A DNA stretch of 64,000 nucleotides from Lysobacterales bacterium 15-68-25 (lineage in GTDB: Bacteria > Pseudomonadota > Gammaproteobacteria > Xanthomonadales > Rhodanobacteraceae): contig NCKB01000008.1 in NCBI GenBank assembly GCA_002279065.1, forward strand, positions 1-64,000, read 5' to 3'. Positions 51,689-61,041 of the stretch are shown piece after piece (position 1 is the stretch's first letter; every line of letters starts with the position of its first letter). The translations under genes and the position numbers were made by a program. Below the pieces are notes generated by a model. The model ran no database searches, was not told the origin of the DNA, and saw nothing but the letters and a program-made list of their open reading frames with translations.

Positions 51689-54652
51689 ATGAAGCCGAGC
51701 ACGCCGGTAGGACGCAGCACGACATTCGCCGTGGCACTGCTGGCGCTCATGGCGCTCGCCCTGCTGGTCAACCTGGTGGTTGCGGGCACCGAACAGCGTG
51801 CACTGCGGCAGCAGGTGCAGGCCAGCAACGGAAATACCGTCGGACTCATCGCCCGCACGCTCGACGACGATCTCGCCCGCATCCGCGGTGACGCGATCAC
51901 GCTGGCCCAGACCATGGTCGCCGAGCAGTCGCTGGAGGATGCCGATCCGCTGACGCGCCGGCGGGCCGAGCGCCTCCTGCGCGCGCTGGCGGAAACCCGC
52001 GGCGACTACGCGCAGTTGCGTTTCATCGGCGTCGACGGGCGCGAGGTCGTGCGCGTGAACAGCCGCTCCGGGGTGATCGATACCGTCCCCCCGGAGCGCC
52101 TGCAGGACAAGAGCCAGCGTCCCTACGTCCTCGCCATCGCGGAGCTTCGGGCCGGGCAGGTCTATGTCTCGCGTCTCGACCTCAACATCGAGCACGGACA
52201 GATCGTCGAGCCGCACGAACCGACCCTGCGTGTGGGCACACCGGTGTTTTCCGATGACGGGAAGCGCCTGGGCATGGTGTTGATCAACGTCGATGGCAGC
52301 CGCCTGCTTCGACGCTTTGCCGACGACGCGCGTCAGGGCCTGGGCGGCGTCTGGCTGGTCGATGCCGACGGCAACTGGGTGCACGGCCCCGACCCCGCGC
52401 GCGACTGGCGCTTCGCGCTGCCCGGGGGGCGACGGGCGGGGCTGGACACGGATTTCCCGGGGGTCTGGTCGATCGTCCGTGCGCAGCGCAGCGGACAGGC
52501 ACGCGGCCCCTTCGGCCTGCTGACCTTCGACCAGCTGGCACCGGCCACCGGCGACCATGTGCCGCCGGACTCGGCGGTCGGGCTGCGCATCCTCGCGCTG
52601 GCGCCCGACCCGGGGCTCGCGTCGATCCTGTCCGACCGGCTGCACCTGATCGGCTACGCGCTGACCTTGCCGGCACTGTTGCTGCTGGCGGCCTGGCTGA
52701 CCCATCTGCGCGTGCGCCTCAGCGGGGTCGAGGCCGAAGTGGCTGCGAACAGCCGTCTGCTCAAGGACATCTTCGAGCACTCGCGCCTGTCGATGAAAGT
52801 GAAGGATCTGCAGGGGCGGATCGTCCGCGCCAACGATGCCGCGGGCGAACTGCTCGGCCGGCCGCCGGAGCAACTGATCGGACAGACCATCGACACCGTC
52901 GCCACCGGCGCCACGGCGGCCATGATCCGCCAGCATGACCGCGAGGTGATGGCGAGCGGTGAGGTGACCACCTACGAAGAACAGGTCGATTACCTCGGCG
53001 GTACCTACGCGCTGCTCACCACCCGCTTCCCGGTGACCGACGAGCAGGGCGGCGTGGTCGGGGTAGGCGCGATTTCGCTGGACATCACCCCGCGCATGCG
53101 CATGGAGCAGTGGCTGCGCGTGGCCAAGGACCAGGCAGAGGCGGCCAACGTGGCCAAGGCCGCCTTCCTGGCCAGCATGAGCCACGAGTTGCGTACGCCG
53201 CTCAACAGCATCATCGGACTCGGTGAGCTGCTGCTCGAACAGGCCCGGGAGGAAGGTGGGGATCCGTTGACGGTCGAGTCGCTGCGCCGCGTGGTCGGGG
53301 CCGGGCGCCACCTGCTCGAACTCATCAACGACATCCTGGACGTCTCGCGCATCGATGCCGGACGGGTGGAGCTGGCGCCGGAACCGATCCTGTTGAGTTC
53401 GCTCGGCGAGAGCGTGCTGAGCACCCTGCAGCCATTGGCGGCTGCCAACCGCAACACGCTCTCGCTGGTGATGGCGGCGGACCCGGGAGTGGTCGCGATC
53501 GACCCCGTACGCATGCGGCAGGTGCTGATCAACCTGCTGGGCAACGCGATCAAGTTCACCCGCGACGGCGAGATCACCCTGCGGCTCGCGCGCGACGTGG
53601 ACACCTTGCGCATCGCCGTGACCGACACCGGCATCGGCATGACGACCGATCAGATGGAGCGGGTGTTCGCGCCATTCGAGCAGGCCGATCGCTCGATCGC
53701 ACGCCGTTTCGGCGGCACCGGTCTGGGGCTGGCGATCAGCCGGCAGCTGGTCGAGCTGATGGGCGGCTGGATCGCCGTGGAGAGCGAGCCGGGGCGGGGC
53801 AGTACCTTCACGGTGTCGATTCCGGTCGGACCATTCGAGGCCCCGACGCGCGAATCGACCCAAGTTGCCATGCCGGGACCCTCCCGGGATTCCGTGGTGC
53901 TGGTGGTCGACGATGACGAGGATGCCCGGTGGCTGCTGGCCAGTGCGCTGGAGCGCCACGGCCTGCAGGTGATCACCGCCTCCTCGGGTGCCGAGGCGCT
54001 GCAGCAGGTGCGCCGCGAGCGGCCGGCGGTCATGCTGCTGGACATCCTGCTCGGCGACATGAGCGGCTGGGACGTGCTGGCCGCGCTGCGTGCCGATCCC
54101 CAGTACGCCGACCTGCCGGTGATCCTGTGCACGGTGACCGATCCGGATCACCGCACCGCCTCGCTCGGCGTGGTGGAGCACCTGACCAAACCGGTCGACC
54201 GCGACCAGCTCGTCAGCCTGGTCGGACGTTTCGTGGTGGCGGGGCAGCCGTCGAGCGTGCTGGTGGTCGACGACGACGACCACTACCGCGAACAGCTTGC
54301 AATGGTGCTGCGTCGCGCCGGATGCCGTGTGCGCATGGCAGCCAACGGGAGGCAGGCGCTGGCGCACATGGAGCAGGAGCCGCCCGACCTGGTGCTGCTG
54401 GATCTGGTGATGCCGCTCATGGATGGGCTCGCGGTGATCGGCGCGATGCAGGAGCGCCCTGCGCTGGCCGCGGTCCAGGTGGTGCTGGTGACGGCGGCGG
54501 ACGTACCGGTGCACACGTTGCAGAAGCTCAACGAGCGTGCTGTCACGCTGGTGCAGAAGGCCGAGGTCGGCCTGGACCACATCGCACGCCGTGCGCGCGA
54601 TCTGCTCGACCGCGTGCAGCGTACGTCGAGAGCCGGGGGAGGCCAGGGATGA
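51689..54652 (+). CDS. Hybrid sensor histidine kinase with two receiver domains
   Basis: A 987-residue membrane kinase. TM1 (about 11-32) and TM2 (about 319-340) enclose a periplasmic sensor of about 285 residues with double-Cache features (VVRVNSRSGVIDTVP, GQVYVSRLDLNIEHGQIVEP). A PAS domain (about 352-470) is followed by HisKA (phospho-His near 498 in ASMSHELRTPLNSIIG) and HATPase_c (VLINLLGNAIKFTRDGEITL, GGTGLGLAISRQL). Two receiver domains end the protein, with acceptor Asp in MLLDILLGDMSGWD (about 785) and VLLDLVMPLMDG (about 905). The start at 51689 follows AGGCAGGG. Its stop overlaps the next gene, so all three signalling genes form one operon. Confidence 0.93.
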   Translation: MKPSTPVGRSTTFAVALLALMALALLVNLVVAGTEQRALRQQVQASNGNTVGLIARTLDDDLARIRGDAITLAQTMVAEQSLEDADPLTRRRAERLLRALAETRGDYAQLRFIGVDGREVVRVNSRSGVIDTVPPERLQDKSQRPYVLAIAELRAGQVYVSRLDLNIEHGQIVEPHEPTLRVGTPVFSDDGKRLGMVLINVDGSRLLRRFADDARQGLGGVWLVDADGNWVHGPDPARDWRFALPGGRRAGLDTDFPGVWSIVRAQRSGQARGPFGLLTFDQLAPATGDHVPPDSAVGLRILALAPDPGLASILSDRLHLIGYALTLPALLLLAAWLTHLRVRLSGVEAEVAANSRLLKDIFEHSRLSMKVKDLQGRIVRANDAAGELLGRPPEQLIGQTIDTVATGATAAMIRQHDREVMASGEVTTYEEQVDYLGGTYALLTTRFPVTDEQGGVVGVGAISLDITPRMRMEQWLRVAKDQAEAANVAKAAFLASMSHELRTPLNSIIGLGELLLEQAREEGGDPLTVESLRRVVGAGRHLLELINDILDVSRIDAGRVELAPEPILLSSLGESVLSTLQPLAAANRNTLSLVMAADPGVVAIDPVRMRQVLINLLGNAIKFTRDGEITLRLARDVDTLRIAVTDTGIGMTTDQMERVFAPFEQADRSIARRFGGTGLGLAISRQLVELMGGWIAVESEPGRGSTFTVSIPVGPFEAPTRESTQVAMPGPSRDSVVLVVDDDEDARWLLASALERHGLQVITASSGAEALQQVRRERPAVMLLDILLGDMSGWDVLAALRADPQYADLPVILCTVTDPDHRTASLGVVEHLTKPVDRDQLVSLVGRFVVAGQPSSVLVVDDDDHYREQLAMVLRRAGCRVRMAANGRQALAHMEQEPPDLVLLDLVMPLMDGLAVIGAMQERPALAAVQVVLVTAADVPVHTLQKLNERAVTLVQKAEVGLDHIARRARDLLDRVQRTSRAGGGQG

Positions 54653-55038
54653 ACACCGTGCTTTACGTGGAAGACGACGACAACAACGCCTTCATGCTCA
54701 CCCACCGGCTGCGCCGGCGAGGGGTCCGTGTGCAGCATGTCGAAGACGGCGAAAGGGCGCTCGTGGCGGCGGCCTGGGATCCGCCGGCGGCGGTGCTGCT
54801 CGACCTGAACCTGCCCGGCATGGACGGGTTGGCCGTACTGCGACGATTGCGCACCGACGCGGCCACACGGACCCTTCCGGTGATCGTGGTGTCCGCTTCG
54901 GTGCGCGAGCAGGATCGCGCCAGGGCGCTGGAGGCCGGGGCGGATGTCTTCGTGGCCAAGCCGATCGACTTTCAGCGCCTGCTTGACGTGCTTTCGCGAT
55001 GGGTCGATGTGCGGCCTTCGCCCGGAGAGCCGGCATGA
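54649..55038 (+). CDS. Single-domain response regulator
   Basis: A 129-residue CheY-like receiver. Acidic pocket VEDDDNN, acceptor Asp in LLDLNLPGMDGL, Ser in VVSAS and Lys in VAKPI are all present. No output domain. It overlaps the kinase gene by 4 bases and the EAL gene by 4 bases, so it probably relays phosphate or tunes the kinase in the same pathway. Confidence 0.92.
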   Translation: MNTVLYVEDDDNNAFMLTHRLRRRGVRVQHVEDGERALVAAAWDPPAAVLLDLNLPGMDGLAVLRRLRTDAATRTLPVIVVSASVREQDRARALEAGADVFVAKPIDFQRLLDVLSRWVDVRPSPGEPA

Positions 55039-56696
55039 ACACCGATGCGCAGGTGCTGGTGGTCGACGACAACGAGAACAATCGCTTCATGCTCGTGCGG
55101 TATCTGCACCGGCTCGGTTTCCAGCGGATCGCCGAGGCGGACGACGGCGCGGCGGCGTTGCAGCGCATCCGCGAATCGCGCCCGGACCTGGTGCTGCTGG
55201 ACGTGATCATGCCGGACATGGACGGGGTGCAGGTGCTGGAGGTGCTCCGGCGTGAAGGTCGCATGGGCGACGTGCCGGTGATCATGGTGTCCGCGCACGA
55301 AACGCTGGAGATCGTCGTGCGCTGCATCGAGCTGGGCGCCGAGGATTACCTGACCAAACCGATCCAGCCGACGATGCTGCGCGCGCGGGTGATGGCGATC
55401 CTGGAGAAGCGTCGCCTGCGCGAGATCGAGCTGGAGTTCATCGCCCACTTCGACCCGGATACCCATCTTCCCAATCGCCATGCCCTGCTGGAGCGCGTCG
55501 AGCGGATGCTTGCCGGCAGGCGCCGCTTCGCCCTCGTTGCGATCAGCTGCCGCAACCATGGCAGCATCGCGCTGAGTGCCGGCGAGGACGATGCCAGTGC
55601 CCGGTTGCGCGCCCTCGACGATCGCATTCAGTCCAGCGGGCTGCCCACCGACATCGTGGCCCGCGTCGGCGACGGGACGGTGGCCTGGCTGTTGCCTGAC
55701 GTGTCGCCCGATCATGTCCTGCTGCAGGCGGTGGAAGACGTCCTGGTCGGCGACCGCGGGGGGGCGGCCGGCATTGCCAGCGACTGCACGGCGGCCATTG
55801 CGGTCGGTCCGCCGGCGGACCCGGGCGAGGGTGCCAGCGACCTGCTCAGGCTGGCCATGAGCGAGGCAATGCGGGTCTCGCCCGAGTCCAGCGAGCGGGT
55901 GCTGATCGCCGACCCGGCCCTGCGCACCGAGGCGCGCGAGGCGCTGGCGACGTTGCGGGAGGTGGAGCGAGCGCTGGCCAACGACGAGCTGTTGCTGCAC
56001 TTCCAGCCCATCTTCGACCGGGACGCGCGACGCCTGGTCGGCGCCGAGGCCCTGCTGCGCTGGATGCATCCCGAGAGGGGCCTGCTGCCGCCGGGCGCTT
56101 TCCTTGGAGCGGTGGAGGCCTCGCCGCTGATGGAGACCCTGGACGTCCGGGTGGTGGCGATGGCCGGCAAGGTACTCGCAGCCTGGGCGGACGAGCTTCC
56201 CGACGACTTCCGCATGCACGTCAACCTCACGGCGCACAGCATCATGTCGGGGCGACTGCCTGCATACGTCGAACAGGTCGTGCCGTCGCCGCTGCGCCGC
56301 TACCTGACCCTCGAGCTCACCGAGCGGGTGCACGTGATGGACATGCCCGCCTGTGTGGCGGCACTCCAGCAGATCCGTGCGCTGGGCGTGCAGGTGGCGC
56401 TGGACGACTTCGGCACCGGGTTTTCCTCGCTCAGCCACATCAACCTGCTGCCCTGCGATCTGCTCAAGATCGATCGCAGCTTCGTCACCGGCGTGGATGG
56501 CGACCCCAAGCGGCAGCGCCTGCTGAGCTCGCTGATCGGCATGGCGCAGGCGCTGGATCTGGGCGTGGTGGTCGAGGGCATCGAACGAGAGGACGACCTG
56601 CGCGTGCTGCAGGCACTGGGGCCGCTGCAGCTGCAGGGCTTCCTGCTGGGCCGCCCGGTGCCCGCGGGCGAGTTGCTCGACCGGCTCGCTGCCTGA
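55035..56696 (+). CDS. Response regulator with degenerate GGDEF and active-type EAL (c-di-GMP phosphodiesterase)
   Basis: A 553-residue protein. The receiver (about 1-125) has VVDDNEN and the acceptor Asp in LLDVIMPDMDGV. The middle domain starts like a GGDEF domain (HFDPDTHLPNRHALLERVER), but the signature loop reads RVGDGTVAWLLP, so it should not make c-di-GMP. The EAL domain (about 305-553) keeps its catalytic residues: GAEALLRWMHPE, VNLTAHSI, LELTERV, LDDFGTGFSSL, LLKIDRSFV, VVEGIE. It therefore probably hydrolyses c-di-GMP when phosphorylated. Third gene of the operon. Confidence 0.92.
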   Translation: MNTDAQVLVVDDNENNRFMLVRYLHRLGFQRIAEADDGAAALQRIRESRPDLVLLDVIMPDMDGVQVLEVLRREGRMGDVPVIMVSAHETLEIVVRCIELGAEDYLTKPIQPTMLRARVMAILEKRRLREIELEFIAHFDPDTHLPNRHALLERVERMLAGRRRFALVAISCRNHGSIALSAGEDDASARLRALDDRIQSSGLPTDIVARVGDGTVAWLLPDVSPDHVLLQAVEDVLVGDRGGAAGIASDCTAAIAVGPPADPGEGASDLLRLAMSEAMRVSPESSERVLIADPALRTEAREALATLREVERALANDELLLHFQPIFDRDARRLVGAEALLRWMHPERGLLPPGAFLGAVEASPLMETLDVRVVAMAGKVLAAWADELPDDFRMHVNLTAHSIMSGRLPAYVEQVVPSPLRRYLTLELTERVHVMDMPACVAALQQIRALGVQVALDDFGTGFSSLSHINLLPCDLLKIDRSFVTGVDGDPKRQRLLSSLIGMAQALDLGVVVEGIEREDDLRVLQALGPLQLQGFLLGRPVPAGELLDRLAA

Positions 56697-56805
56697 TCGG
56701 TCATGGCCCGGGTCGTGACCGGTGGCGGGTGAAGCCGCCGCCGTGCAAGATGGGCGGCCGGGACCGGCCCGCTTCACCGCGACCGGGCCTTCATCGGGAG
56801 CTGCC

Positions 56806-57081
56806 ATGGAACCGCAACCCCATATTCATTGCCCGCTGTGCCGCTGGGAACCGCGTGCCGACTCCCGCTGGATGTGCACACCCACGGAGCCGGGTGCCGG
56901 CTGCGGCACACGATGGAACACGTTCTGGACAGCCGGTTGCTGCCCGGGCTGCGGGCATTTCTGGACCATGACCCAATGCCTGGCCTGCAAGAAGGCTTCG
57001 CCACACCCGGACTGGTACCACTACCCGCCGGACAATCGGGCCGGGCGATCCCGCCTCTCGGCACTGGAAAAAGTGGACTGA
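56806..57081 (+). CDS. Small cysteine-rich (zinc-ribbon-like) protein
   Basis: A 91-residue protein with paired cysteines (HCPLCRW, AGCCPGCGHF, TQCLACKK) and many aromatics (RWNTFWTAG, DWYHYPPDN). It looks like a zinc-binding protein of unknown role found in related genomes. The start at 56806 gives MEPQPHIHCPLC; the upstream frame is less likely. Confidence 0.65.
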   Translation: MEPQPHIHCPLCRWEPRADSRWMCTPTEPGAGCGTRWNTFWTAGCCPGCGHFWTMTQCLACKKASPHPDWYHYPPDNRAGRSRLSALEKVD

Positions 57082-57187
57082 CCGCACGGTATCCACGGTT
57101 TCCGTCCGGTTCGCGGGAACCTACGCACGCCGCCGGCGTCCATGCATCTTTCACCTCCAACTCCAACCTTCAACCTCCGGACTCACC

Positions 57188-57790
57188 ATGACCCTGCACC
57201 GCTCGCTGCTCCTCGCCTCCCTGTTCACTGCCTCTGTGCTGACGCTGGCACCGCTCTCCGCAGCGCACGCCGACGAGACCCTCGGGGGCAAGCCCGTGCC
57301 CGGGCTGTGCATGATTTCGCGCGAGGCCATATTCGCCCAGTCCAAGGTGGGCCAGGCGGCCAGCGATCGGCTCAAGCAGCTGGCCGAGCAGGCGCAGAAC
57401 CAGCTCGGCACCGAGCGCGGGCCGCTGCAGAGCGACATCCAGAAGTTCCAGCAGGAAGCGCCGAAGCTGGCCGAGGCGCAGCGCAAGCAGCAGGGCGAGG
57501 CGTTGCAGCAGCGCATGCAGCAGTTCCAGCAGAAGGCCGGCGAGCTCAACGAACGCATCCAGCTGACCCGCTCGAAGATCATGCAGCGCATCGGCCAGCA
57601 GGCCGAGCCGGTCGTGGCGTCGGCCTACAAGAGCCACGAGTGCGGCCTGCTGCTGAACCGCGACGCGGTGCTCGGCGGCAACGTCAGCAACGACCTCACG
57701 CCCGACGTGGTGAAGGGCCTGGACGCGAAGATCACCAGCCTGAACTTCAGCCTCGAGCCGCTGCCGGCGCAGTCGCAGGGCGCCAAGTAA
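57188..57790 (+). CDS. OmpH/Skp-family periplasmic chaperone-like protein
   Basis: A 200-residue exported protein. A signal peptide (LLLASLFTASVLTLAPLSAAHA) is followed by a short beta part with the OmpH-like CMISREAIFAQSKVGQAAS. A long Gln/Lys/Glu-rich coiled coil (about 60-140, GPLQSDIQKFQQEAPKLAEA) makes the tentacles of Skp. The C-terminal part returns to beta structure (DLTPDVVKGLDAKI). It is not in the usual bamA-skp-lpxD locus, so it is a paralogue, possibly with a special client. Confidence 0.82.
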   Translation: MTLHRSLLLASLFTASVLTLAPLSAAHADETLGGKPVPGLCMISREAIFAQSKVGQAASDRLKQLAEQAQNQLGTERGPLQSDIQKFQQEAPKLAEAQRKQQGEALQQRMQQFQQKAGELNERIQLTRSKIMQRIGQQAEPVVASAYKSHECGLLLNRDAVLGGNVSNDLTPDVVKGLDAKITSLNFSLEPLPAQSQGAK

Positions 57791-57804
57791 GCCCGTCTGA
57801 AGGA

Positions 57805-57837
57805 GGCGACCGGAGCAGGAGATCCGCTCCGGTCGCC
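57805..57837. terminator. Hairpin between convergent OmpH-like and halogenase genes
   Basis: A 12-bp perfect stem (GGCGACCGGAGC / GCTCCGGTCGCC) with a 9-base loop, no T-run. Possible bidirectional terminator or stability element. Confidence 0.45.
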
Positions 57838-57845
57838 CGCGACGC

Positions 57846-59387
57846 TCAGTTCATCACGGCCGCCGCTTCGGCCGCCGGCGCGCGGCAGTGGCGATCGATG
57901 TATTCGCGATGGCTCGGCATGGCCGCCGCAACCTCGGCGATCACCTGGCGCAGGCTGGCCAGGCGGCTCGCCGCATCGACCCGGGTGCGCATGTCGGCAA
58001 GCGGGTCGTAGCGCTCCGGCCACACCTCCTGGCCGATCATCACCGCCAGCCAGTTCGGGTTCTGGAACAGCTCCAGGCTCTCGGCGACCAGCCGCCCGTG
58101 GCCGCGGAAGTGCGCCAGCTTGTAGGCGAGCGGCTCTGGAATGTCCATCGTCGCCACGTGGCGCCATAGCGGCTCGTCGCGGGTGTTGGCGTGATAGTGC
58201 AGGATCAGGAAGTCGCGCACCCGCTCGTATTCCAGGCCGGTCAGACGATTGAATTCGGCGGTCGTGACCGGGTCGAAGTCGCGGTCCGGGAACAGCGCGA
58301 GCAGGCGGGTGATGGCGGTCTGGATCAGGTGGATGCTGGTTGACTCCAGCGGCTCCAGGAAGCCGGCGGACAGGCCGACCGCCACGCAGTTGCGGTGCCA
58401 GAAGCGACGCCGCCGTCCGGTGGTGAAGCGCAGCGGACGCGGCGTGCCGAGCGGCTTGCCTTCCAGGTGGGCAAGCAGCACTTGGGTGGCCGTGTCGTCG
58501 TCGGTGAATGCGCTGCAGTAGACGTGGCCGTTGCCGACCCGGTGCTGCAGCGGAATCCGCCACCGCCAGCCGGCCTCATGGGCGGTCGACCTCGTGTAGG
58601 GCACGAAGGCATCGCCGTGTTCGCAGGCGACCGCGACCGCGCGGTCGCAGGGCAGCCAGTGGCGCCAGTCTTCATAGCCGGTGTGCAGCGCCTCCTCGAT
58701 CAGCAGCCCGCGGAAACCGGAGCAATCGACGAACAGGTCGCCTTCGATCGTTGCGCCGCCCTCCAGCCGGATGCGCTCGATGAAGCCGTCATCGGGACGC
58801 AGGTCGGTGCCTACCACGCGCCCCTCGGTACGGCGCACCCCGCGCGTCTCGGCGTACTGGCGCAGGAAGGCCGCGTAGAGCGAGGCATCGAACTGGTAGG
58901 CGTAGTCCAGCGTGGAGAGCACCTGACGACGGTCGGTCGATGGCTGGGTGAACTTGCCATCCCGAGCCGCGATCCAGGCCAGCGAGTGGTCCTGTAGCGA
59001 CGAGGTGTCGCCGCGCATGCGCTCGCGCAGCCAATAGTGGTGCAGCGGCACCTTGTCGAACTCGGCCCCGATCTGACCGAATGGGTGGAAGTAGCGGTGC
59101 CCGGCGCGCCCCCAGCCGACGAACTCGATGCCGAGCTTGAACGTACCCTGGGTGGCGGCGAGGAAGGCGTTCTCGTCGATACCGAGCGTCTGGTTGAACA
59201 GCTTGATCGGAGGGATGGTCGCCTCGCCCACGCCGATGGTGCCGATCTGCTCGGACTCCACCAGTTCGATCCGGCAACTGCCCTGCAGTGCCTGGGCCAG
59301 CGCGGCCGCGGTCATCCATCCGGCGGTGCCCCCGCCGACGATCACCACGCTGCGTATGCGGCGGTCGGTTGTCTCCACGTCGTCCAT
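57846..59387 (-). CDS. Flavin-dependent tryptophan-halogenase family protein
   Basis: A 513-residue flavoenzyme. It has the FAD site [15 protein letters not shown] (residues 14-28), the halogenase signature GWRWRIP (Trp274, Trp276, Ile278, Pro279), Lys84 in GTFKLGIEF at the place of the PrnA catalytic lysine and Glu348 in [13 protein letters not shown] at the place of the PrnA catalytic glutamate. All residues needed for halogenation thus appear present. Homologues in Caulobacter and Xanthomonas often accompany TonB receptors and sugar uptake; none is here. Reduced flavin must come from a separate reductase, not seen nearby. The substrate is unknown. It lies 67 bases behind a Fur-box-preceded membrane protein gene. 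Confidence 0.9.
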   Translation of the reverse strand: MDDVETTDRRIRSVVIVGGGTAGWMTAAALAQALQGSCRIELVESEQIGTIGVGEATIPPIKLFNQTLGIDENAFLAATQGTFKLGIEFVGWGRAGHRYFHPFGQIGAEFDKVPLHHYWLRERMRGDTSSLQDHSLAWIAARDGKFTQPSTDRRQVLSTLDYAYQFDASLYAAFLRQYAETRGVRRTEGRVVGTDLRPDDGFIERIRLEGGATIEGDLFVDCSGFRGLLIEEALHTGYEDWRHWLPCDRAVAVACEHGDAFVPYTRSTAHEAGWRWRIPLQHRVGNGHVYCSAFTDDDTATQVLLAHLEGKPLGTPRPLRFTTGRRRRFWHRNCVAVGLSAGFLEPLESTSIHLIQTAITRLLALFPDRDFDPVTTAEFNRLTGLEYERVRDFLILHYHANTRDEPLWRHVATMDIPEPLAYKLAHFRGHGRLVAESLELFQNPNWLAVMIGQEVWPERYDPLADMRTRVDAASRLASLRQVIAEVAAAMPSHREYIDRHCRAPAAEAAAVMN

Positions 59388-59454
59388 CCCCTTGCTGGCC
59401 CGGTCGATCCGGCGATTCTAGGCGGAGCGGAGTGGATGGGGTGCGCGATCGCGA

Positions 59455-59973
59455 CTACTTGCTCTCCGGAGCTGCCTTGCGCGGAGGCATCAGGGCGAAC
59501 AGCACCTCGTTGGCCGTCACCGCCGAGGCGGCGGCGATGTCGGTGGGCGTGTCGCGCGCGGAGTTCACCTTGAAGCCGCGGTCCTGCAGCCGCCTGAGCA
59601 TCTCCTGCGACGGCACGCGGATGACTGGCGCGAGGTCCTCGAGCGAGGCGCGGGTCATCAGTGCAACGGTCTGGAACGCCGGATTGCCGGCCCGCCCCTG
59701 GCCTGCGGTGAGCGCGAAGGGCGCGGCGACGACCATGGACAGCACCAGCGGGATCAGCAGTGTGCGGCGCTTGGCGTAGGCGAGCAGCGGCTTCCAGTTC
59801 TTGACCATGTGCAGTGCGAACGGCGCCAGCAGAAGCATGCTCAGCCACTCGTGCATGCGGTGGAAGGTGGCCGATGACCAGTGAAAGAACAGTGCCACGC
59901 CGGAAATGGCGGAGACGGCGAAAAGCCCCGCGGTGAGCGGCGTGCCGTAGCGGTGCATGAAGTGTTTCAACAA
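59455..59973 (-). CDS. DUF4405-type membrane protein
   Basis: A 172-residue protein with three to four hydrophobic helices. RYGTPLTAGLFAVSAISGVA, HWSSATFHRMHEWLSMLLLA and HMVKNWKPLLAYAKRR match DUF4405 proteins, whose helix-borne histidines resemble those of small b-type cytochromes. A soluble C-terminal extension of about 70 residues (SQEMLRRLQDRGFKVNS) resembles a helical DUF4405-associated tail. The frame starts with TTG at 59973; the ATG at 59958 is an alternative. A Fur-like box lies 40-60 bases upstream, so iron-regulated expression is likely, possibly with the halogenase gene. Confidence 0.7.
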   Translation of the reverse strand: MLKHFMHRYGTPLTAGLFAVSAISGVALFFHWSSATFHRMHEWLSMLLLAPFALHMVKNWKPLLAYAKRRTLLIPLVLSMVVAAPFALTAGQGRAGNPAFQTVALMTRASLEDLAPVIRVPSQEMLRRLQDRGFKVNSARDTPTDIAAASAVTANEVLFALMPPRKAAPESK

Positions 59974-60014
59974 GGGAGTTCCAAGGCGGGGATGGGCCGA
60001 AGCAGTCTTTATTC

Positions 60015-60036
60015 AAATAATAGTCATTCTCATTAA
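60015..60036 (-). promoter_or_regulatory. Putative Fur box
   Basis: On the minus strand the site reads TTAATGAGAATGACTATTATTT. Against the 7-1-7 core TGATAATnATTATCA it differs in few positions (TGAGAATGACTATTA). It is upstream of the DUF4405 gene and in the divergent gap to the M14 peptidase gene. Confidence 0.65.
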
Positions 60037-60123
60037 CGGACTCAAGCGCCGGCCAGGCCGCCCGCGCGCCGGTGCTAGAGTGGCCAGCTCCCCCCGACCC
60101 CAAGCACTGCAGGAGCGCGCAAC

Positions 60124-61041
60124 GTGATGACGCATGCCACCCCGTATCCGATTGGCACCCCCGGCACGCCCTGGGGACCGGAAGAGGTGACAGCCTGGCG
60201 GTCGCAGCAGCCTGCCCGGCGCAGCTATGTCCAAGACGTGGTCCAGGTGATCGACCGCCTGCGCGAACGCTTCGAGGTGAGCGAGTATGGGCGGCTCGAC
60301 TATGCGCCGGACAGCTACCCGCTGTTCGCGGTGCGCAGTCGCGACTGGGAGGCAGGCCTGCCGATCGTCGTCGTCACCGGTGGCGTGCACGGCTACGAGA
60401 CCAGTGGCGTACACGGCGCGCTGCAGTTCCTGGAGCACGAAGCCGCACGCTACGCGGGACGGGCGAACCTGCTGGCTGTTCCGTGCGTCAGTCCTTGGGC
60501 ATACGAGCGGATCCATCGCTGGAACCCGGACGCGATCGACCCGAACCGCTCGTTCCGTGCGGACAGTCCGGCCGGCGAGTCGGCCGCGCTGTGGCGGCTG
60601 CTGGCGCCGTACCGCGACAGCGCATTGCTGCACATCGACCTGCACGAGACCACCGACAGCGACGAGTCCGAGTTCCGTCCCGCGCTGGCCGCACGCGACG
60701 GCGTCGCCTTCGAGCCGGGCGAGATTCCCGACGGTTTCTACCTGGTGGGAGATACCGAGAACCCGCAGCCGGCCTTCCAGCAGGCGATCATCGCGGCGGT
60801 GGAGAAGGTCACCCACATCGCGCCGGCCGACGCGCGCGGCGAGATCATCGGCTCGCCGGTGGTGGCTCCGGGCGTCATCAACTACGCGCTGAAGCAACTC
60901 GGCCTCTGCGCGGGTATCACCGATGCCCGCTACACCACCACCACCGAGGTGTATCCGGACAGCCCACGCGCCACGCCGCAGCAGTGCAACGACGCGCAGG
61001 TGGCGGCGGTATGCGCCGCGATCGACTTCGTCCTGGGTTGA
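60124..61041 (+). CDS. M14-family zinc carboxypeptidase-like protein
   Basis: A 305-residue cytoplasmic protein. Zinc ligands are in GGVHGYETSG (HxxE) and HIDLHETTDSDESEF (third His). WNPDAIDPNRSF matches the substrate-binding Asn-Arg element, and the catalytic Glu is probably in YTTTTEVYPDSP near the C-terminus. The layout fits the succinylglutamate-desuccinylase/aspartoacylase-like or DUF2817-like M14 branch rather than digestive carboxypeptidases. The start may be GTG 60124 (AGGAG 8 bases upstream) or the adjacent ATG 60127. Confidence 0.82.
   Translation: MMTHATPYPIGTPGTPWGPEEVTAWRSQQPARRSYVQDVVQVIDRLRERFEVSEYGRLDYAPDSYPLFAVRSRDWEAGLPIVVVTGGVHGYETSGVHGALQFLEHEAARYAGRANLLAVPCVSPWAYERIHRWNPDAIDPNRSFRADSPAGESAALWRLLAPYRDSALLHIDLHETTDSDESEFRPALAARDGVAFEPGEIPDGFYLVGDTENPQPAFQQAIIAAVEKVTHIAPADARGEIIGSPVVAPGVINYALKQLGLCAGITDARYTTTTEVYPDSPRATPQQCNDAQVAAVCAAIDFVLG

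Noticed and set aside
50939-54580. Open frame of 1213 codons on the minus strand opposite the hybrid kinase
   Set aside because: It is antisense to a protein with clear PAS, HisKA, HATPase and receiver motifs; its product is rich in His, Arg and Gln as expected for a shadow in GC-rich DNA.
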